From assembly GCF_000368625.1 (NCBI RefSeq), contig NZ_KB849575.1:799202-863201 (forward strand): a DNA stretch of 64,000 nt, written 5' to 3'. This stretch comes from Acinetobacter schindleri CIP 107287. GTDB taxonomy: Bacteria > Pseudomonadota > Gammaproteobacteria > Pseudomonadales > Moraxellaceae. The position numbers were made by a program, and so were the translations under genes. Shown here in pieces: positions 17,681 through 28,106 of this stretch (within the stretch, counting starts at the first letter, position 1; each line of letters starts with the position of its first letter). The notes beneath the pieces were generated by a model. The model was given only the letters and a program-made list of their open reading frames with translations, was not told the origin of the DNA and ran no database searches.

Positions 17681-17697
17681 CACAACCAAGGTTGTGT

Positions 17698-18057
17698 CGC
17701 AATATTTGCGAAGCGTGAAGTTTAGTGGGTTTTGGGGAGAAATACAACCAGATTGGCAAGAATTGCATAATTAAACAGCGGTTTTGTACGGGCTAGAATG
17801 AGTAGCACAGAAAAGAGAAGGGAAAGTTGACTGAGGTTAATTAATTGGTGATTTAATGATGGTTGGTAATGAGATAATTCTAATCTCGCCATAATGAGTA
17901 TCTTTTTACTCAAGTAGAATTCTTATTTTATGCGTTAAATGCACTTTAGAAAGATTGAAGTGTATTTTTGCAGTTGGTTTCAGAAAGACAGGATTTTAAA
18001 AGGCAAGAGTAGAAGTATTTAAAAGAGAGTCGAGGGAAATAACAGGCTTAAATAAAA
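17698..18057. other. intergenic spacer between rpsF and cyoE, no gene seen
   Basis: This A+T-rich stretch probably holds the rpsF promoter. A 63-codon minus-strand frame at 17722-17913 has a run of hydrophobic residues but no ribosome-binding site or family likeness, so I do not call it a gene. Confidence 0.6.
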
Positions 18058-18084
18058 AAAAGATAGAGTAAAACTCTATCTTTT
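18058..18084 (-). terminator. terminator of the cyo operon
   Basis: Perfect 12-bp stem AAAAGATAGAGT / ACTCTATCTTTT (18058-18069 with 18073-18084), AAA loop. It overlaps the last bases of cyoE by 2 and is followed on the minus strand by more T. Confidence 0.85.
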
Positions 18085-18961
18085 AAAAAATGATGTATGG
18101 CATTTGGGGAGCAGTCGATGTAAAGCAGAACAGAATACTGATCACAGTAATCAGCTTCACAGAATACATAAAATACTGCTTGGCCCACGCCTCATCATCT
18201 TTAGCCTTAAAGCCCTGAATACTTAAATAAATCCAGTACAAGGTTAAGATGTTCAACACCGCCATATAGAGCCAGTTGGCATAGCCAAAGAAAAATAGGC
18301 CATTCATGACAACCCCAAACAGAATCACATAAATCAGTGATTCGACCTTGGTGCGGTGAATTGAACGTGCTACAGGTAGAATAGGAATACCTGCATTTTT
18401 GTAATCTTGAAAACGGTAAACTGCAATTCCCCACGAGTGAGGCATTTGCCAGAAGGCATACCCAACGAAGATCAGCAGGGCACCTAAGTCAAACTGATTT
18501 GCAACTGCGGTATAACCAATCACAGGCGGAGCTGCGCCGGAAATACTGCCTACCAGAGTCTGGTGAATAGTTGTTCGTTTTGTCCATAAGCTGTAAAAAC
18601 CAACGTATACGACAAAACCAATAACTGCGAATAGGAAAGCGTATGCATTTACCCAAAACCAGAGAACACTAAAACCGACCAGGCCTAATACAAAAGCAAA
18701 GGCAAGTGCGACAGCTTCAGAAATGGTTTTTTTAACAAGAGCACGATTTTGTGTGCGCTGCATTTTCTGGTCGATGTCCTGGTCAATTACATTATTGACC
18801 ACACATCCTGATGCTACAACGAATGTAGTACCAAAAAGAGTAAGGAGCAGGAGAAGGAAATCTACAGAACCTTGAGCGGCTACAAAGTAGCCGCCCAAAG
18901 TGGTAACAAAGTTACCAAAGAGAATTCCTGGCTTAGTCAGGAATAAATACTTTTTCAGCAT
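18083..18961 (-). CDS. cyoE: protoheme IX farnesyltransferase (heme O synthase)
   Basis: A 292-residue inner-membrane prenyltransferase that adds a farnesyl group to heme b to make heme O for the cyo oxidase. The first Asp-rich site is N57-xx-D60-xxx-D64 in NNVIDQDIDQKMQRTQNR, and the loop YTKRTT-like WTKRTTIHQTLVGSISGAAPP and the second site YRFQDYKNAGIPILP follow, all characteristic of UbiA-family heme O synthases. About eight to nine membrane spans are apparent. It is the last gene of cyoABCDE, 10 bases after cyoD, which fixes its role. Confidence 0.96.
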   Translation of the reverse strand: MLKKYLFLTKPGILFGNFVTTLGGYFVAAQGSVDFLLLLLTLFGTTFVVASGCVVNNVIDQDIDQKMQRTQNRALVKKTISEAVALAFAFVLGLVGFSVLWFWVNAYAFLFAVIGFVVYVGFYSLWTKRTTIHQTLVGSISGAAPPVIGYTAVANQFDLGALLIFVGYAFWQMPHSWGIAVYRFQDYKNAGIPILPVARSIHRTKVESLIYVILFGVVMNGLFFFGYANWLYMAVLNILTLYWIYLSIQGFKAKDDEAWAKQYFMYSVKLITVISILFCFTSTAPQMPYIIF

Positions 18962-18971
18962 GACAACCAGT

Positions 18972-19298
18972 TTAGATCATCATGTTGTAGTGAAGGTAGT
19001 TCATGATCCATACAGAACCTACTAAAAGAATAGCAATGGTTAAGATGGTATACACAAATGCAATTACGTTCCAGCGTTGCTCTGAAGAAGAGTTCATGTG
19101 CAGGAAGTAAATCAGCTGTACAAGAATCTGAGCAACCGCAGTGATCGCGATGACAGTAATCAAGATACCACGGCCAAAACCGCCCGCCATAACCATACCG
19201 AATGGAATTACAGTAAGGATAACAGACAGGATGAAGCCGATAGTGTATTGCTTCACGTTACCGTGTGATTCGCCAGCAGCGTTATGATCATGACTCAT
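18972..19298 (-). CDS. cyoD: cytochrome o ubiquinol oxidase subunit IV
   Basis: A 108-residue subunit with three membrane spans, needed for assembly of the oxidase. I chose the ATG at 19298 because its A is the last base of the cyoC stop (TAATG) and the protein then starts [18 protein letters not shown], as in other CyoD proteins. A frame extending to 19343 would run into cyoC. The core KQYTIGFILSVILTVIPFG and the FLHMNSSSEQRWNV loop match CyoD. Fourth gene of the operon. Confidence 0.95.
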   Translation of the reverse strand: MSHDHNAAGESHGNVKQYTIGFILSVILTVIPFGMVMAGGFGRGILITVIAITAVAQILVQLIYFLHMNSSSEQRWNVIAFVYTILTIAILLVGSVWIMNYLHYNMMI

Positions 19299-19918
19299 TA
19301 CAGAACTCCCATCAAGTAAACTACGCTGAATACACAGATCCATACGATGTCAAGGAAGTGCCAGAATAAGCTTAGGCACGCAAGACGACGAGTGTTAGGT
19401 AAAGTCAAACCATATTTCTTGATTTGAATCATTAACACAATCATCCATACCAAACCTGAAGTCACGTGGATACCGTGCGTACCTACCAGCGTAAAGAACG
19501 AAGACAGGAACGCAGAAGTGCTAGGGCCATGACCCGCATGAACTAAGTGATTGAACTCATAAAGTTCCATGCCGATGAAGGCAGCACCAAATAACCAAGT
19601 GATCGCTAACCAGGTAAGAACCTGACCAACGTTTTTCTTGTAGGCAGCTAGAACGGCAAAACCAAAAGTTACAGAAGAGATCAGAAGGGCGAAGGTTTCA
19701 GTAAGAACGAAACCTAAAGAATCGCCAAACAGATCTTTCGCACTTGGAGTGCCCACAGGAATGTGGCTACTCAAAACAGCGAATGCAATGAAGAGTGTAC
19801 CGAAAAGGACAAGGTCACTCATCAAGTAAGTCCAGAAACCAAAGACAGTGATGTCAGTATCATCGTGATGATGATGCTCATCGTGTCCGTGGTTGTCGTG
19901 ATGAAGTACTTCAGCCAT
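19298..19918 (-). CDS. cyoC: cytochrome o ubiquinol oxidase subunit III
   Basis: A 206-residue subunit III with five membrane spans, like the heme-copper oxidase COX3 family. The N-terminus has a His/Asp-rich stretch (residues 6-22) that is a frequent feature here, then [18 protein letters not shown] and the COX3 segment [19 protein letters not shown]. It starts 4 bases after the cyoB stop and its stop overlaps the cyoD start, so translation is coupled through the operon. Confidence 0.96.
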   Translation of the reverse strand: MAEVLHHDNHGHDEHHHHDDTDITVFGFWTYLMSDLVLFGTLFIAFAVLSSHIPVGTPSAKDLFGDSLGFVLTETFALLISSVTFGFAVLAAYKKNVGQVLTWLAITWLFGAAFIGMELYEFNHLVHAGHGPSTSAFLSSFFTLVGTHGIHVTSGLVWMIVLMIQIKKYGLTLPNTRRLACLSLFWHFLDIVWICVFSVVYLMGVL

Positions 19919-19922
19919 GGTC

Positions 19923-21911
19923 TTAGTCCTTCTTCAAGTGTTTTTCAAGGATCGCATAGCGTTCACTTTCGATACGCTCAACTTCAGCAGCTGGGACATA
20001 GTAATCCACTTTCTTGGTGAAAGAAGAAACGATGAAGCTGATGATAGATGCAACGAAAGTAACAACTACTAACCACCAGATGTGCCAGATTAACGCGAAG
20101 CCCATAACAGTGATGAACATGGCGATAACGAAACCAGCAGCACGGTTAGTCGGCATATGGATGTCTTCGTACTTGGTTGGTTTTGCGTATGCAACGCCAT
20201 TCTCTTTGTCAGTCCAGAAAGTATCAATACCATTGATCTTTGGAAGGTAAGCAAAGTTATAGAATGGAGATGGAGACGAAGTAGCCCACTCAAGTGTACG
20301 ACCATCCCAGATATCGCCTGTATAGTCCATATTTTGTTCGCGTTGCAAGAAACCAACAACGATCTGCATAATGAAGCAGGCAATACCTAGTGCAATAAGA
20401 ATCGCACCGAACATCGCGATATTTACATATGGGTCCCATTCTGGGTTGTCAAATGTATTCAGACGACGAGTCATACCCATGAAACCAAGGATATAAAGTG
20501 GCATGAATGCAAAGTAGAAACCGAAGAACCAGAACCAGAACGCTGCTTTACCCCAAGTTTCATTTAGCTTCCAACCAAACATTTTTGGCCAGTAGTAAAT
20601 GATACCTGCGAACATTGCGAATACTACACCGCCAATAATTACGTTATGGAAGTGAGCGATCAGGAATAAAGAGTTATGTACCAGGAAGTCCGCTGGTGGA
20701 ACTGCCATCAATACACCTGTTAAACCACCGATACCGAAAGTCACAAGGAAGCCAAGTGTCCATAGCATTGGAGTGGTGTAAGTGATGCGGCCCTTGTACA
20801 TGGTGAACAACCAAGAGAAGATTTTTACACCAGTCGGGATCGCAATAATCATGGTCATGATACCGAAGAACGCGTTAACGTTGGCACCAGCACCCATGGT
20901 AAAGAAGTGGTGAACCCAAACAACCAGTGAAAGAACACCAATTGCTACAGTTGCGTACACCATAGATTTGTAGCCGAACAATGCTTTGCGTGAGAACACT
21001 GAAGTTACTTCTGAGTAAATACCAAAAGCTGGTAATACCAAGATATAAACTTCTGGGTGACCCCAAGTCCAAATCAAGTTCACGTACAACATTGGGCTAC
21101 CACCCATGTCATTTGTGAAGAAGTGGAAACCGAAGTAACGGTCAAGAGACAGCATTGCAAGTGTTGCAGTTAACACTGGGAAGGTTGCAACGATTAATAC
21201 AACTGTTACAAGCGAAGTCCAAGTGAAAATCGGCATATCCATCATCTTCATGCCAGGCGCACGCATTTTGATGATGGTAACAAAGAAGTTAACACCAGTA
21301 AGAAGCGTACCTAGACCTGAAACCTGAAGTGCCCAGATATAGTAGTCAACACCAACACCTGGAGAATATTCAATGCCTGATAGTGGAGGGTATGCCATCC
21401 AACCAGTTGCAGCGAACTCACCAAGAGCCAGAGACACCATCATCAGACCCGCAGCACCAGCAAATAGCCAGAAGCTTAGAGAGTTCAATAATGGGAAGGC
21501 AACGTCACGTGCACCGATTTGAAGCGGTACAGCTACGTTCATTAAGCCAACTACAAGACCCATTGCTACGAAGAAGATCATGATCACGCCGTGCGCGGTA
21601 AAGATCTGGTCATAGTGCTCTGGGTGCAAGTAACCTTCACCACCACCTTTTGCAAGGAACTGCTGAAGACGCATCATGATCGCATCGGCGAAACCACGCA
21701 CAAGCATGATAATCGACACGAAGATATACATGATACCGATTTTTTTATGGTCTACAGATGTGAACCATTCGTTCCACAGGTAGCCCCATTTTTTGAAGTA
21801 GGTGATACCAGCAACAACTGCGATACCGCCTAAGATCATCATTGCAACAGTAACCAATACGATTGGATCGTAAGGAATTGCATCTGGACCTAACTTACCT
21901 AATAAGTTCAT
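19923..21911 (-). CDS. cyoB: cytochrome o ubiquinol oxidase subunit I
   Basis: The 662-residue catalytic subunit, with about 15 membrane spans, low-spin heme b, high-spin heme o3 and CuB. The proton-pumping heme-copper signature is present: [19 protein letters not shown] with the heme b His, the CuB site [15 protein letters not shown] with the His-Tyr cross-link residues, [10 protein letters not shown] with two more CuB His, and HFHNVIIGG with both heme ligands. It reduces O2 to water with ubiquinol electrons. Length equals E. coli CyoB. It starts 3 bases after the cyoA stop. Confidence 0.98.
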   Translation of the reverse strand: MNLLGKLGPDAIPYDPIVLVTVAMMILGGIAVVAGITYFKKWGYLWNEWFTSVDHKKIGIMYIFVSIIMLVRGFADAIMMRLQQFLAKGGGEGYLHPEHYDQIFTAHGVIMIFFVAMGLVVGLMNVAVPLQIGARDVAFPLLNSLSFWLFAGAAGLMMVSLALGEFAATGWMAYPPLSGIEYSPGVGVDYYIWALQVSGLGTLLTGVNFFVTIIKMRAPGMKMMDMPIFTWTSLVTVVLIVATFPVLTATLAMLSLDRYFGFHFFTNDMGGSPMLYVNLIWTWGHPEVYILVLPAFGIYSEVTSVFSRKALFGYKSMVYATVAIGVLSLVVWVHHFFTMGAGANVNAFFGIMTMIIAIPTGVKIFSWLFTMYKGRITYTTPMLWTLGFLVTFGIGGLTGVLMAVPPADFLVHNSLFLIAHFHNVIIGGVVFAMFAGIIYYWPKMFGWKLNETWGKAAFWFWFFGFYFAFMPLYILGFMGMTRRLNTFDNPEWDPYVNIAMFGAILIALGIACFIMQIVVGFLQREQNMDYTGDIWDGRTLEWATSSPSPFYNFAYLPKINGIDTFWTDKENGVAYAKPTKYEDIHMPTNRAAGFVIAMFITVMGFALIWHIWWLVVVTFVASIISFIVSSFTKKVDYYVPAAEVERIESERYAILEKHLKKD

Positions 21912-21914
21912 GTC

Positions 21915-23003
21915 TTATTCCCCTTGAGAAGCAGTCGCATGTGCATCAGCTACATGTGCTTCAGAAGCAGTAGCTTCTTCGTGCGCAACACCGTGCTCTG
22001 CAGCAGGAGCTGAGTGGTCAGCACCATGGTAGTTGCTCATGTAGTGATTAATCACAGATTCAAACAAACCTTGCTCTACAGAAGAGTAATAAGTCACTGG
22101 ATGTGGCTTAGTTGGGTAAGGCTTCATAGCTTCAGCAGCAGCCTTCTCTTCAGGAGTATTTGCTTTTGCGATCAGCGCTTCAATCTGGTGTTTACCACGG
22201 TTGCCGTCACGCAGAGATGCGAATTCAGCCTGGTCTAATACAGATTTCTGAACAGCTTCTGGATTTACTGAAGTACCATTACCTGCTTGAACAGCAGAAA
22301 CCCATTCAGCAAACTGAGCGTCAGTCACAGAGTGAGCGCGGAAGCGCATTTGTGAGAAGCCATAACCAGAATAGTTAGAAGAGAAACCGCGGTAGCCTTC
22401 AGGTGGGCTAGTTTCGTCTGCCAACAGGTTCAGGTGAGTTTGCATGCCCGCCATTGCATAGATCTGACCACTTAACGCCGGGATGAAGAAAGAGTTCATC
22501 GTGAAGTTAGACGTAATACGAAGGCTAACCGGAGTTTTTTCTGGGAAGCGCATTTCGTTAACAGTGGCAATACCTTGCTCAGGATAGATAAAGATCCATT
22601 TGAACTGTTCAGCAATAACTTGAACGGTTAATGGAGCTTTGTCAGATTCAAGCGGACGGTATGGGTCGTACTTGTGGGAACCCCACCAAGTTAACCAGGC
22701 AAGAATAGCAATAATAATAACTGGGATACCCCAAACTACAATTTCAATTGCAGTAGAGTGTGCCCAAGTAGGTTTATAGTCTGCGTCTTTATTCGATGCG
22801 CGATATTTCCAACCGAACCATAATGCCATGATTGCTGATGGAATAACCACCAGAAGCATTAAGTAAATCGCAGTCATCATCAGGCTACTTTGGCCTGCTG
22901 CAACTGGACCTTTAGAGTTCAGAAGTACTAAATCACCACCACACCCTGTTAAAAGTGCGGACATCGCAGATAAAGACAATACAGCTAAAATCGTTTGTCT
23001 CAT
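21915..23003 (-). CDS. cyoA: cytochrome o ubiquinol oxidase subunit II
   Basis: A 362-residue membrane-anchored subunit II. A lipoprotein signal ends in LLTGC with Cys near residue 21; two membrane spans follow and then a periplasmic cupredoxin domain (~125-240). The CuA ligands of cytochrome c oxidases are missing: the loop reads GFSSNYSGYGFSQM where a CxxxC would stand. That marks a quinol oxidase. The tail beyond ~240 (about 120 residues, Ala/Glu/His-rich) is longer than in E. coli (315 residues). It is the first gene of the operon and has an unusual double-hairpin region upstream. Confidence 0.97.
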   Translation of the reverse strand: MRQTILAVLSLSAMSALLTGCGGDLVLLNSKGPVAAGQSSLMMTAIYLMLLVVIPSAIMALWFGWKYRASNKDADYKPTWAHSTAIEIVVWGIPVIIIAILAWLTWWGSHKYDPYRPLESDKAPLTVQVIAEQFKWIFIYPEQGIATVNEMRFPEKTPVSLRITSNFTMNSFFIPALSGQIYAMAGMQTHLNLLADETSPPEGYRGFSSNYSGYGFSQMRFRAHSVTDAQFAEWVSAVQAGNGTSVNPEAVQKSVLDQAEFASLRDGNRGKHQIEALIAKANTPEEKAAAEAMKPYPTKPHPVTYYSSVEQGLFESVINHYMSNYHGADHSAPAAEHGVAHEEATASEAHVADAHATASQGE

Positions 23004-23059
23004 TTTACAACCTCGGTGAAGAGTCCCATTCCCTAAATTAATATGGGATAGCGATTAAA

Positions 23060-23152
23060 GTGTCGCATGATTAAAAAGATTCATTTGTTAACAAAAAATC
23101 TTCCTAATCATGAGACACCGCTACGTTGTAGGGCATTATGCCTGATTACAAC
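23060..23152. promoter_or_regulatory. two consecutive inverted repeats upstream of cyoA
   Basis: The first inverted repeat has 22-base arms (23060-23081 with 23097-23118, three mismatches, 15-base loop). Its outer part pairs GTGTC/GACAC and CATGATTA/TAATCATG. The second is GTTGTA (23125-23130) with TACAAC (23147-23152), enclosing GGCAT/ATGCC. Both lie 57-150 bases before the cyoA start. They could be operators, leader hairpins or a palindromic mobile relic. I cannot tell which from sequence. Confidence 0.55.
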
Positions 23153-23267
23153 AAACTAAGCTATATATAAAGAGGCTTTAAATGACTGTAATAAAAACCG
23201 ATTTTACTGCTCGGGATTGTCGAATATTTATAGTAATTTTATTTTAATTTCAAAGTTATGAGCGAAA

Positions 23268-23290
23268 AAAGGGATGCAGAGCATCCCTTT
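23268..23290 (-). terminator. terminator of the RDD gene
   Basis: Stem AAAGGGATGC / GCATCCCTTT (23268-23277 with 23281-23290), 3-base loop, followed on the minus strand by T-run. It lies 16 bases past the stop of the RDD gene. Confidence 0.85.
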
Positions 23291-23305
23291 AAAGAGAACT
23301 TAATT

Positions 23306-24100
23306 TTATTGCTTGATCACCTTGGTTTTCGCCAGTTTATCGTGCAAAGTCTGACGGTTTTTGCCCAAACCGAAAATCCAGTCCACAAGCGAGAACAATG
23401 GAATAAAATAAATTGTAGGCAAAATGAACACGATACTGCGCAAAGTAAAGGCACGCATGAGTGAAGTTTGAGTACCAGTTTCCGCGTCTACAATCTTAAT
23501 TTTAGTCAGTTTTTTACCAATGCTTTGACCAGATTTTGCAATCAGGTAACCTTGGATAACCAGCATGATCAGCAGATATAAACCTGCTGCTGTCCAAGCC
23601 TGAGTAGAGAACATATCCAGCATTTGAGACTGCAATTCCAGCACGCGATTCTGATCCGCACTGCCACCCATAGCTTGCGTCATGATCTGCTCATTTAGCT
23701 GAGTAAAACGCAGTTTTTCTTCAGCTGTGAAGAAGGCAGTCAAAATGAAAGTTGCTGGAATCCAGAGCAGCAGATCGACGAACTTGGCAAAAATACGCGC
23801 AGGAATACTCGCCAGTTCAAATGTATTCGCTTTTGGTGCAGGACGTGCATAAGTATTGGTTTGTGCTGCAGGCTGCTCAAATGGTGCTGCTGGCTCGGCA
23901 ACTGGTGCAGGTGGAATATAACCTTCAGGTTCATAAACGAATTTACCCTGCGTGAGCTCACCCAAAGCTTTCCATTCGGTCATGCCTTGGTGCCAGGCCA
24001 AATCAGTCAATAATACTTGCTGGCTTGCAAGCATCTGATTTAGCTGTTCAAGCGTATATGGTCCAGCTTGTTGATTGTTTCGTGCCAGGTAAATCTGCAT
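23306..24100 (-). CDS. GYF_2-RDD family membrane protein
   Basis: A 264-residue membrane protein. Residues 1-55 form a GYF_2 (DUF4339) domain, recognised by IYLARNNQQAGPYTLEQLNQML and the WHQGMTEWKALGEL end (each shorter than the full stretch). A Pro/Ala-rich linker (~58-95) follows, then an RDD domain (~98-262) with about three membrane spans: ARIFAKFVDLLLWIPATFIL carries the signature Arg and Asp, and GQSIGKKLTKIKIVD is the typical mid-domain loop. The pairing of GYF_2 with RDD is common and may bind proline-rich partners at the membrane. Its role is unknown. It is transcribed alone. Confidence 0.88.
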   Translation of the reverse strand: MQIYLARNNQQAGPYTLEQLNQMLASQQVLLTDLAWHQGMTEWKALGELTQGKFVYEPEGYIPPAPVAEPAAPFEQPAAQTNTYARPAPKANTFELASIPARIFAKFVDLLLWIPATFILTAFFTAEEKLRFTQLNEQIMTQAMGGSADQNRVLELQSQMLDMFSTQAWTAAGLYLLIMLVIQGYLIAKSGQSIGKKLTKIKIVDAETGTQTSLMRAFTLRSIVFILPTIYFIPLFSLVDWIFGLGKNRQTLHDKLAKTKVIKQ

Positions 24101-24434
24101 AAAGACTGAATCTCAAAATGTACGTTGAAAAGGTTTAGCTTCGATTTTATTGAATTATAGCCATAACACAAACAAAATCTTAAGCTAAACATGCGCATAT
24201 GTCGGACATTTTTAGGTGAAGTACAACCAAAACAACACAAAATAAAACGAATTTGATTTAGGAAACTAAAAAAATCCAAATTTTTAGCCATCTATATAAA
24301 ATAAAGTATTCAAGATTGATGGTTTAAAAAATGTAATTTTAATGTAATGACGAAAGATTTTTTGCTGATAAATATCAAAGGGATGATTGGTTAAATCTAA
24401 TATCTTAAATTCATGTAAAATTTATTACTGAAAT
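24101..24434. other. A+T-rich spacer between RDD gene and ppsA terminator, no gene seen
   Basis: About 330 bases with no open frame that has a ribosome-binding site and no clear repeat. It presumably carries the promoter of the RDD gene near its left end. Confidence 0.6.
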
Positions 24435-24464
24435 AAAAAAGACCCTCATTTGAGGGTCTTTTTT
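24435..24464 (-). terminator. terminator of ppsA
   Basis: Stem AAAAAAGACCCTCA / TGAGGGTCTTTTTT (24435-24448 with 24451-24464) with A and T runs on both sides, 17 bases beyond the ppsA stop. Confidence 0.9.
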
Positions 24465-24481
24465 ATTTACTGAATTTCAGC

Positions 24482-26854
24482 TTATTTAGCTTCTTGATCA
24501 GCAAGGAAGAACCAGGTATCCAATACTGAGTCCGGGTTTAGAGATACAGATTCAATACCTTGTTCCATTAACCATTTTGCAAGATCTGGGTGATCTGAAG
24601 GACCTTGACCACAGATACCTACATATTTACCTGCTTTACGGCAAGCTTGGATCGCCATAGAAAGAAGGACTTTTACAGCAGCGTCACGTTCATCGAACAG
24701 GTGAGATACGATACCAGAATCACGGTCTAGACCTAGTGTTAACTGAGTCAAGTCGTTAGAACCGATAGAGAAGCCATCGAAGTGTTCAAGGAATTGATCA
24801 GCTAACAGCGCGTTAGTTGGCAATTCACACATCATGATAACTTTTAGACCATTTTCACCACGTTTCAGGCCATTTAATGCCAGTAGCTCAATGACACGTT
24901 TCGCTTCGTTTACAGTACGTACGAAAGGAATCATAATTTGTACGTTGGTCAAACCCATTTCGTCACGAACTTTTTTCAGTGCACGGCATTCAAGTTCGAA
25001 GCAGTCACGGAAGTTGTCAGAAACGTAGCGGCTTGCACCACGGAAGCCCAGCATCGGGTTTTCTTCTTCTGGTTCATACAACTTGCCACCGATCAGGTTC
25101 GCATATTCGTTTGACTTGAAGTCAGACATACGTACGATCACTGGTTTGTCAGCGAATGCAGCAGCAAGGGTAGAAATACCTTCAACCAGTTTTTCTACAT
25201 AGAACTCGATTGGAGATGCATAACCCGCAGTACGCGCCATCACAGCAGCACGTGTTTCACGAGGCAGACTGTCAATGTTCAGCAATGCTTTAGGATGTAC
25301 ACCGATCATGCGGTTAATGATGAACTCAAGACGAGCAAGACCAATACCTTCGTTTGGAATTTGTGCGAAGTCAAATGCACGATCTGGGTTACCTACGTTC
25401 ATCATGACTTTGAATGGAAGTTCAGGCATAGATTCGATTGAGTTCGTTTGAACTTCAAAATCAAGCGCGCCTTCGTAGATAAAACCAGTATCACCTTCAG
25501 CACAAGATACAGTCACTTCCTGACCGTCTACCAGTACTTCAGTTGCATTACCACAACCAACGATTGCTGGAACACCCAGTTCACGTGCAATGATTGCAGC
25601 GTGACAGGTACGACCACCACGATTGGTTACAATTGCAGCAGCACGTTTCATCACTGGTTCCCAGTCCGGGTCAGTCATGTCAGATACAAGTACATCACCG
25701 TCTTGTACTTTGTCCATTTCTTTAATAGACGTTACGATGCGGACTTTACCAGAACCGATACGTTGACCAATTGAACGGCCTTCACATACTACCGTACCTT
25801 TCTGTTTCAACAGGTAACGTTCCATCGTACCAACGTTTTCACGGCTTTTTACAGTTTCAGGGCGTGCCTGAACGATGTACAGTTTGCCGTCATCACCGTC
25901 TTTTGCCCACTCGATGTCCATTGGCGCACCATAGTGTTTTTCAATGATCAGTGCTTGTTTAGCTAGTTCTTGAAGTTCCTGGTCATTTAAAGCGAACTGT
26001 TGACGTTCAGCTTTTTCAACATCTACCACAACTACTGATTTACCAGCAGCGCCTTCTTCACCATAAATCATTTTCTGGTGTTTAGAACCAAGATTACGAC
26101 GAAGGATTGCGTGCTTACCAGCATTTAGAAGTGGTTTAGAGATATAGAATTCGTCAGGGTTAACTGCGCCCTGTACAACCATTTCACCCAGACCGTAAGA
26201 AGCGGTGATGAATACTGCATCACGGAAGCCTGATTCAGTATCCAGTGTGAACATTACACCAGCTGCGCCAGTTTCAGAGCGAACCATACGTTGTACGCCA
26301 GCAGAAAGGGCAACCACGTCATGGGCAAAGTTTTGGTGTACACGGTAAGAGATTGCGCGATCATTGTATAAAGATGCGAAAACTTCTTTGATCGCGATCA
26401 ATACATTGTCGATGCCACGGATGTTCAAGAAAGTTTCTTGCTGACCAGCAAAAGACGCGTCTGGTAAGTCTTCTGCAGTTGCAGATGAACGAACGGCAAC
26501 CGCGATGTCAGGGTTGCCGTTAGAAAGTGCGTCAAATGCTGCACGAACTTCTTGTTCTAATGCTGCAGTAAGCGGAGTTTCTACAATCCATTGGCGAATT
26601 TTAGCGCCAGTTTCAGCAAGAGCGTTTACGTCATCAACGTTTAGGCTGGCAAGCTCTGCATTGATTTTAGCGTTTAGGCCGCTTTGCTCGAGAAATTCAC
26701 GATATGCACCAGCAGTTGTTGCAAAACCACCTGGTACAGATACGCCAGCGTTTGCTAGGTGGCTGATCATTTCGCCCAAAGATGAGTTTTTCCCACCAAC
26801 AAGCTCAACATCGTGTTTCCCTAATTTTTCCAGACCAATTACGCGCGCTTCCAA
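24482..26854 (-). CDS. ppsA: phosphoenolpyruvate synthase
   Basis: A 790-residue gluconeogenic enzyme that turns pyruvate, ATP and water into phosphoenolpyruvate, AMP and phosphate. The N-terminal ATP-grasp half opens with [15 protein letters not shown] and carries [21 protein letters not shown] in two blocks. The swivelling phosphohistidine domain has the catalytic His in [14 protein letters not shown] near residue 420. The C-terminal TIM barrel ends with [14 protein letters not shown] and the Cys loop [11 protein letters not shown]. Length equals E. coli PpsA (792). It is divergent from ppsR, its regulator, across a shared 154-base promoter region. Confidence 0.98.
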   Translation of the reverse strand: MEARVIGLEKLGKHDVELVGGKNSSLGEMISHLANAGVSVPGGFATTAGAYREFLEQSGLNAKINAELASLNVDDVNALAETGAKIRQWIVETPLTAALEQEVRAAFDALSNGNPDIAVAVRSSATAEDLPDASFAGQQETFLNIRGIDNVLIAIKEVFASLYNDRAISYRVHQNFAHDVVALSAGVQRMVRSETGAAGVMFTLDTESGFRDAVFITASYGLGEMVVQGAVNPDEFYISKPLLNAGKHAILRRNLGSKHQKMIYGEEGAAGKSVVVVDVEKAERQQFALNDQELQELAKQALIIEKHYGAPMDIEWAKDGDDGKLYIVQARPETVKSRENVGTMERYLLKQKGTVVCEGRSIGQRIGSGKVRIVTSIKEMDKVQDGDVLVSDMTDPDWEPVMKRAAAIVTNRGGRTCHAAIIARELGVPAIVGCGNATEVLVDGQEVTVSCAEGDTGFIYEGALDFEVQTNSIESMPELPFKVMMNVGNPDRAFDFAQIPNEGIGLARLEFIINRMIGVHPKALLNIDSLPRETRAAVMARTAGYASPIEFYVEKLVEGISTLAAAFADKPVIVRMSDFKSNEYANLIGGKLYEPEEENPMLGFRGASRYVSDNFRDCFELECRALKKVRDEMGLTNVQIMIPFVRTVNEAKRVIELLALNGLKRGENGLKVIMMCELPTNALLADQFLEHFDGFSIGSNDLTQLTLGLDRDSGIVSHLFDERDAAVKVLLSMAIQACRKAGKYVGICGQGPSDHPDLAKWLMEQGIESVSLNPDSVLDTWFFLADQEAK

Positions 26855-27008
26855 AGTTGTTACTCCACTTTTGCAGTATTAATCATTATCTTGGCATGAG
26901 AGTATAGCAAATCACCTAGGTGGATGATTTTACTAAGCGACAGTCATGTAAGATCGGTTTACTATAAAGATTATATAGTACGAAGACAAATGTTTGAGGA
27001 GAATTTTA
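26855..27008. promoter_or_regulatory. divergent ppsA/ppsR promoter region with palindromes
   Basis: Contains the perfect palindrome CACCTAGGTG (26913-26922) and an inverted repeat TACTATA-N7-TATAGTA (26960-26966 with 26974-26980) whose right part could include a -10 box for ppsR. They are candidates for operators of a regulator of gluconeogenesis. No specific factor can be named. Confidence 0.45.
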
Positions 27009-27845
27009 ATGTCGGAAGGTAAACAGATAAAGCGTAGTGTTTTCTTCATTTCTGATGGTACTGCGATCACTGCAGAGACGCTGGGACACTCACTTTTGGC
27101 ACAGTTCCCTCATGTCGATTTTGATATACATATCATTCCCTATATAAGCTCCGAAGAAGCTGCGACCAATGTCGTAGCTGAGATCAATGCACGTGCCCAT
27201 GAGGAAGGGCAGAAACCACTGGTTTTTGATACCTTGGTGGACCCGTATGTGCGTGATATTATTAATACGGCAAATGCAGTAAATCTTGATGTATTTGAAG
27301 GGCTTATTAGTAAACTTTCCGAGGAGCTAGGTACAGATCCAACGACGCTGGTAGGACAAACTCATGCGGTAACTGACTCAGCATCCTATAAAGCGCGTAT
27401 TGATGCTGTACATTTTGCCCTGGATAATGATGATGGCGCGCGTACTCGCCATTATGACAAGGCTGATCTGATCCTGATTGGAGTATCACGTTCTGGTAAA
27501 ACACCGACTTCGATTTATCTTTCTCTGCAGTTTGGAATTCGTGTTGCAAACTACCCACTGACTGAAGAAGATCTGGATGATAACCGTCTGCCAGCTGTGC
27601 TGCGCCCGCATAAAAACAAGCTTTTCGGCTTGATGATTGATGCCGATCGCCTTGTGGCAATCCGTACTGAACGTAAGGCAAATAGCCGTTATGCCAGCTT
27701 TAGTCAGTGCCAGATGGAACTGCGTGCGATTGAAGGAATTTACATTTCTGAAGGCATTAAATATCTGAATGTGTCCGAGATGTCGATTGAAGAAATCTCG
27801 ACGCGTGTATTGCAAATGACCGGTTTAAAACGTCGTATTGGATAA
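27009..27845 (+). CDS. ppsR: phosphoenolpyruvate synthase regulatory protein
   Basis: A 278-residue bifunctional serine/threonine kinase and pyrophosphorylase (DUF299 family) that inactivates and reactivates PpsA by ADP-dependent phosphorylation and phosphate-dependent dephosphorylation. I chose the ATG at 27009 because GAGGAG lies 8 bases upstream; an upstream TTG would overlap that site. Landmarks are RSVFFISDGTAITAETLGHS at the N-terminus, the P-loop-like GVSRSGKTP at 158-166 and the LFGLMIDADRLVAIRTER block. The divergent position to ppsA confirms the partner. A weak hairpin (AATGGAG/CTCCATT, 27856-27886) follows. Confidence 0.95.
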   Translation: MSEGKQIKRSVFFISDGTAITAETLGHSLLAQFPHVDFDIHIIPYISSEEAATNVVAEINARAHEEGQKPLVFDTLVDPYVRDIINTANAVNLDVFEGLISKLSEELGTDPTTLVGQTHAVTDSASYKARIDAVHFALDNDDGARTRHYDKADLILIGVSRSGKTPTSIYLSLQFGIRVANYPLTEEDLDDNRLPAVLRPHKNKLFGLMIDADRLVAIRTERKANSRYASFSQCQMELRAIEGIYISEGIKYLNVSEMSIEEISTRVLQMTGLKRRIG

Positions 27846-28106
27846 GGGCCTAGTTAATGGAGTCAAAGCTGGTATTTGGCTCCATTGGTTATCAAAAATT
27901 TATATATTAAAATAATTAATGATAGAAATTAACGATGATAAGATAGCAAATATTAATCATTACTATTTCGCTACGAAATACCTCATAGAAAAAAATAAAC
28001 GTATTTAGATGCTAAATTTGTATAAAAAATAATCAATAAAATTTAAAGCTTTATTCTTTTATAGTATTTTTTATGAAATATATATCAAAAAAAAATAAAT
28101 AGATTT

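Noticed and set aside
17722..17913. 63-codon hydrophobic frame on the minus strand
   Set aside because: No ribosome-binding site, no family likeness, and it lies in the probable rpsF promoter region.
21915..23003. Cytochrome c oxidase subunit II (CuA type) for this gene
   Set aside because: The CuA Cys and Met ligands are absent, and cyoE and CyoB-type sequence place it in a quinol oxidase.
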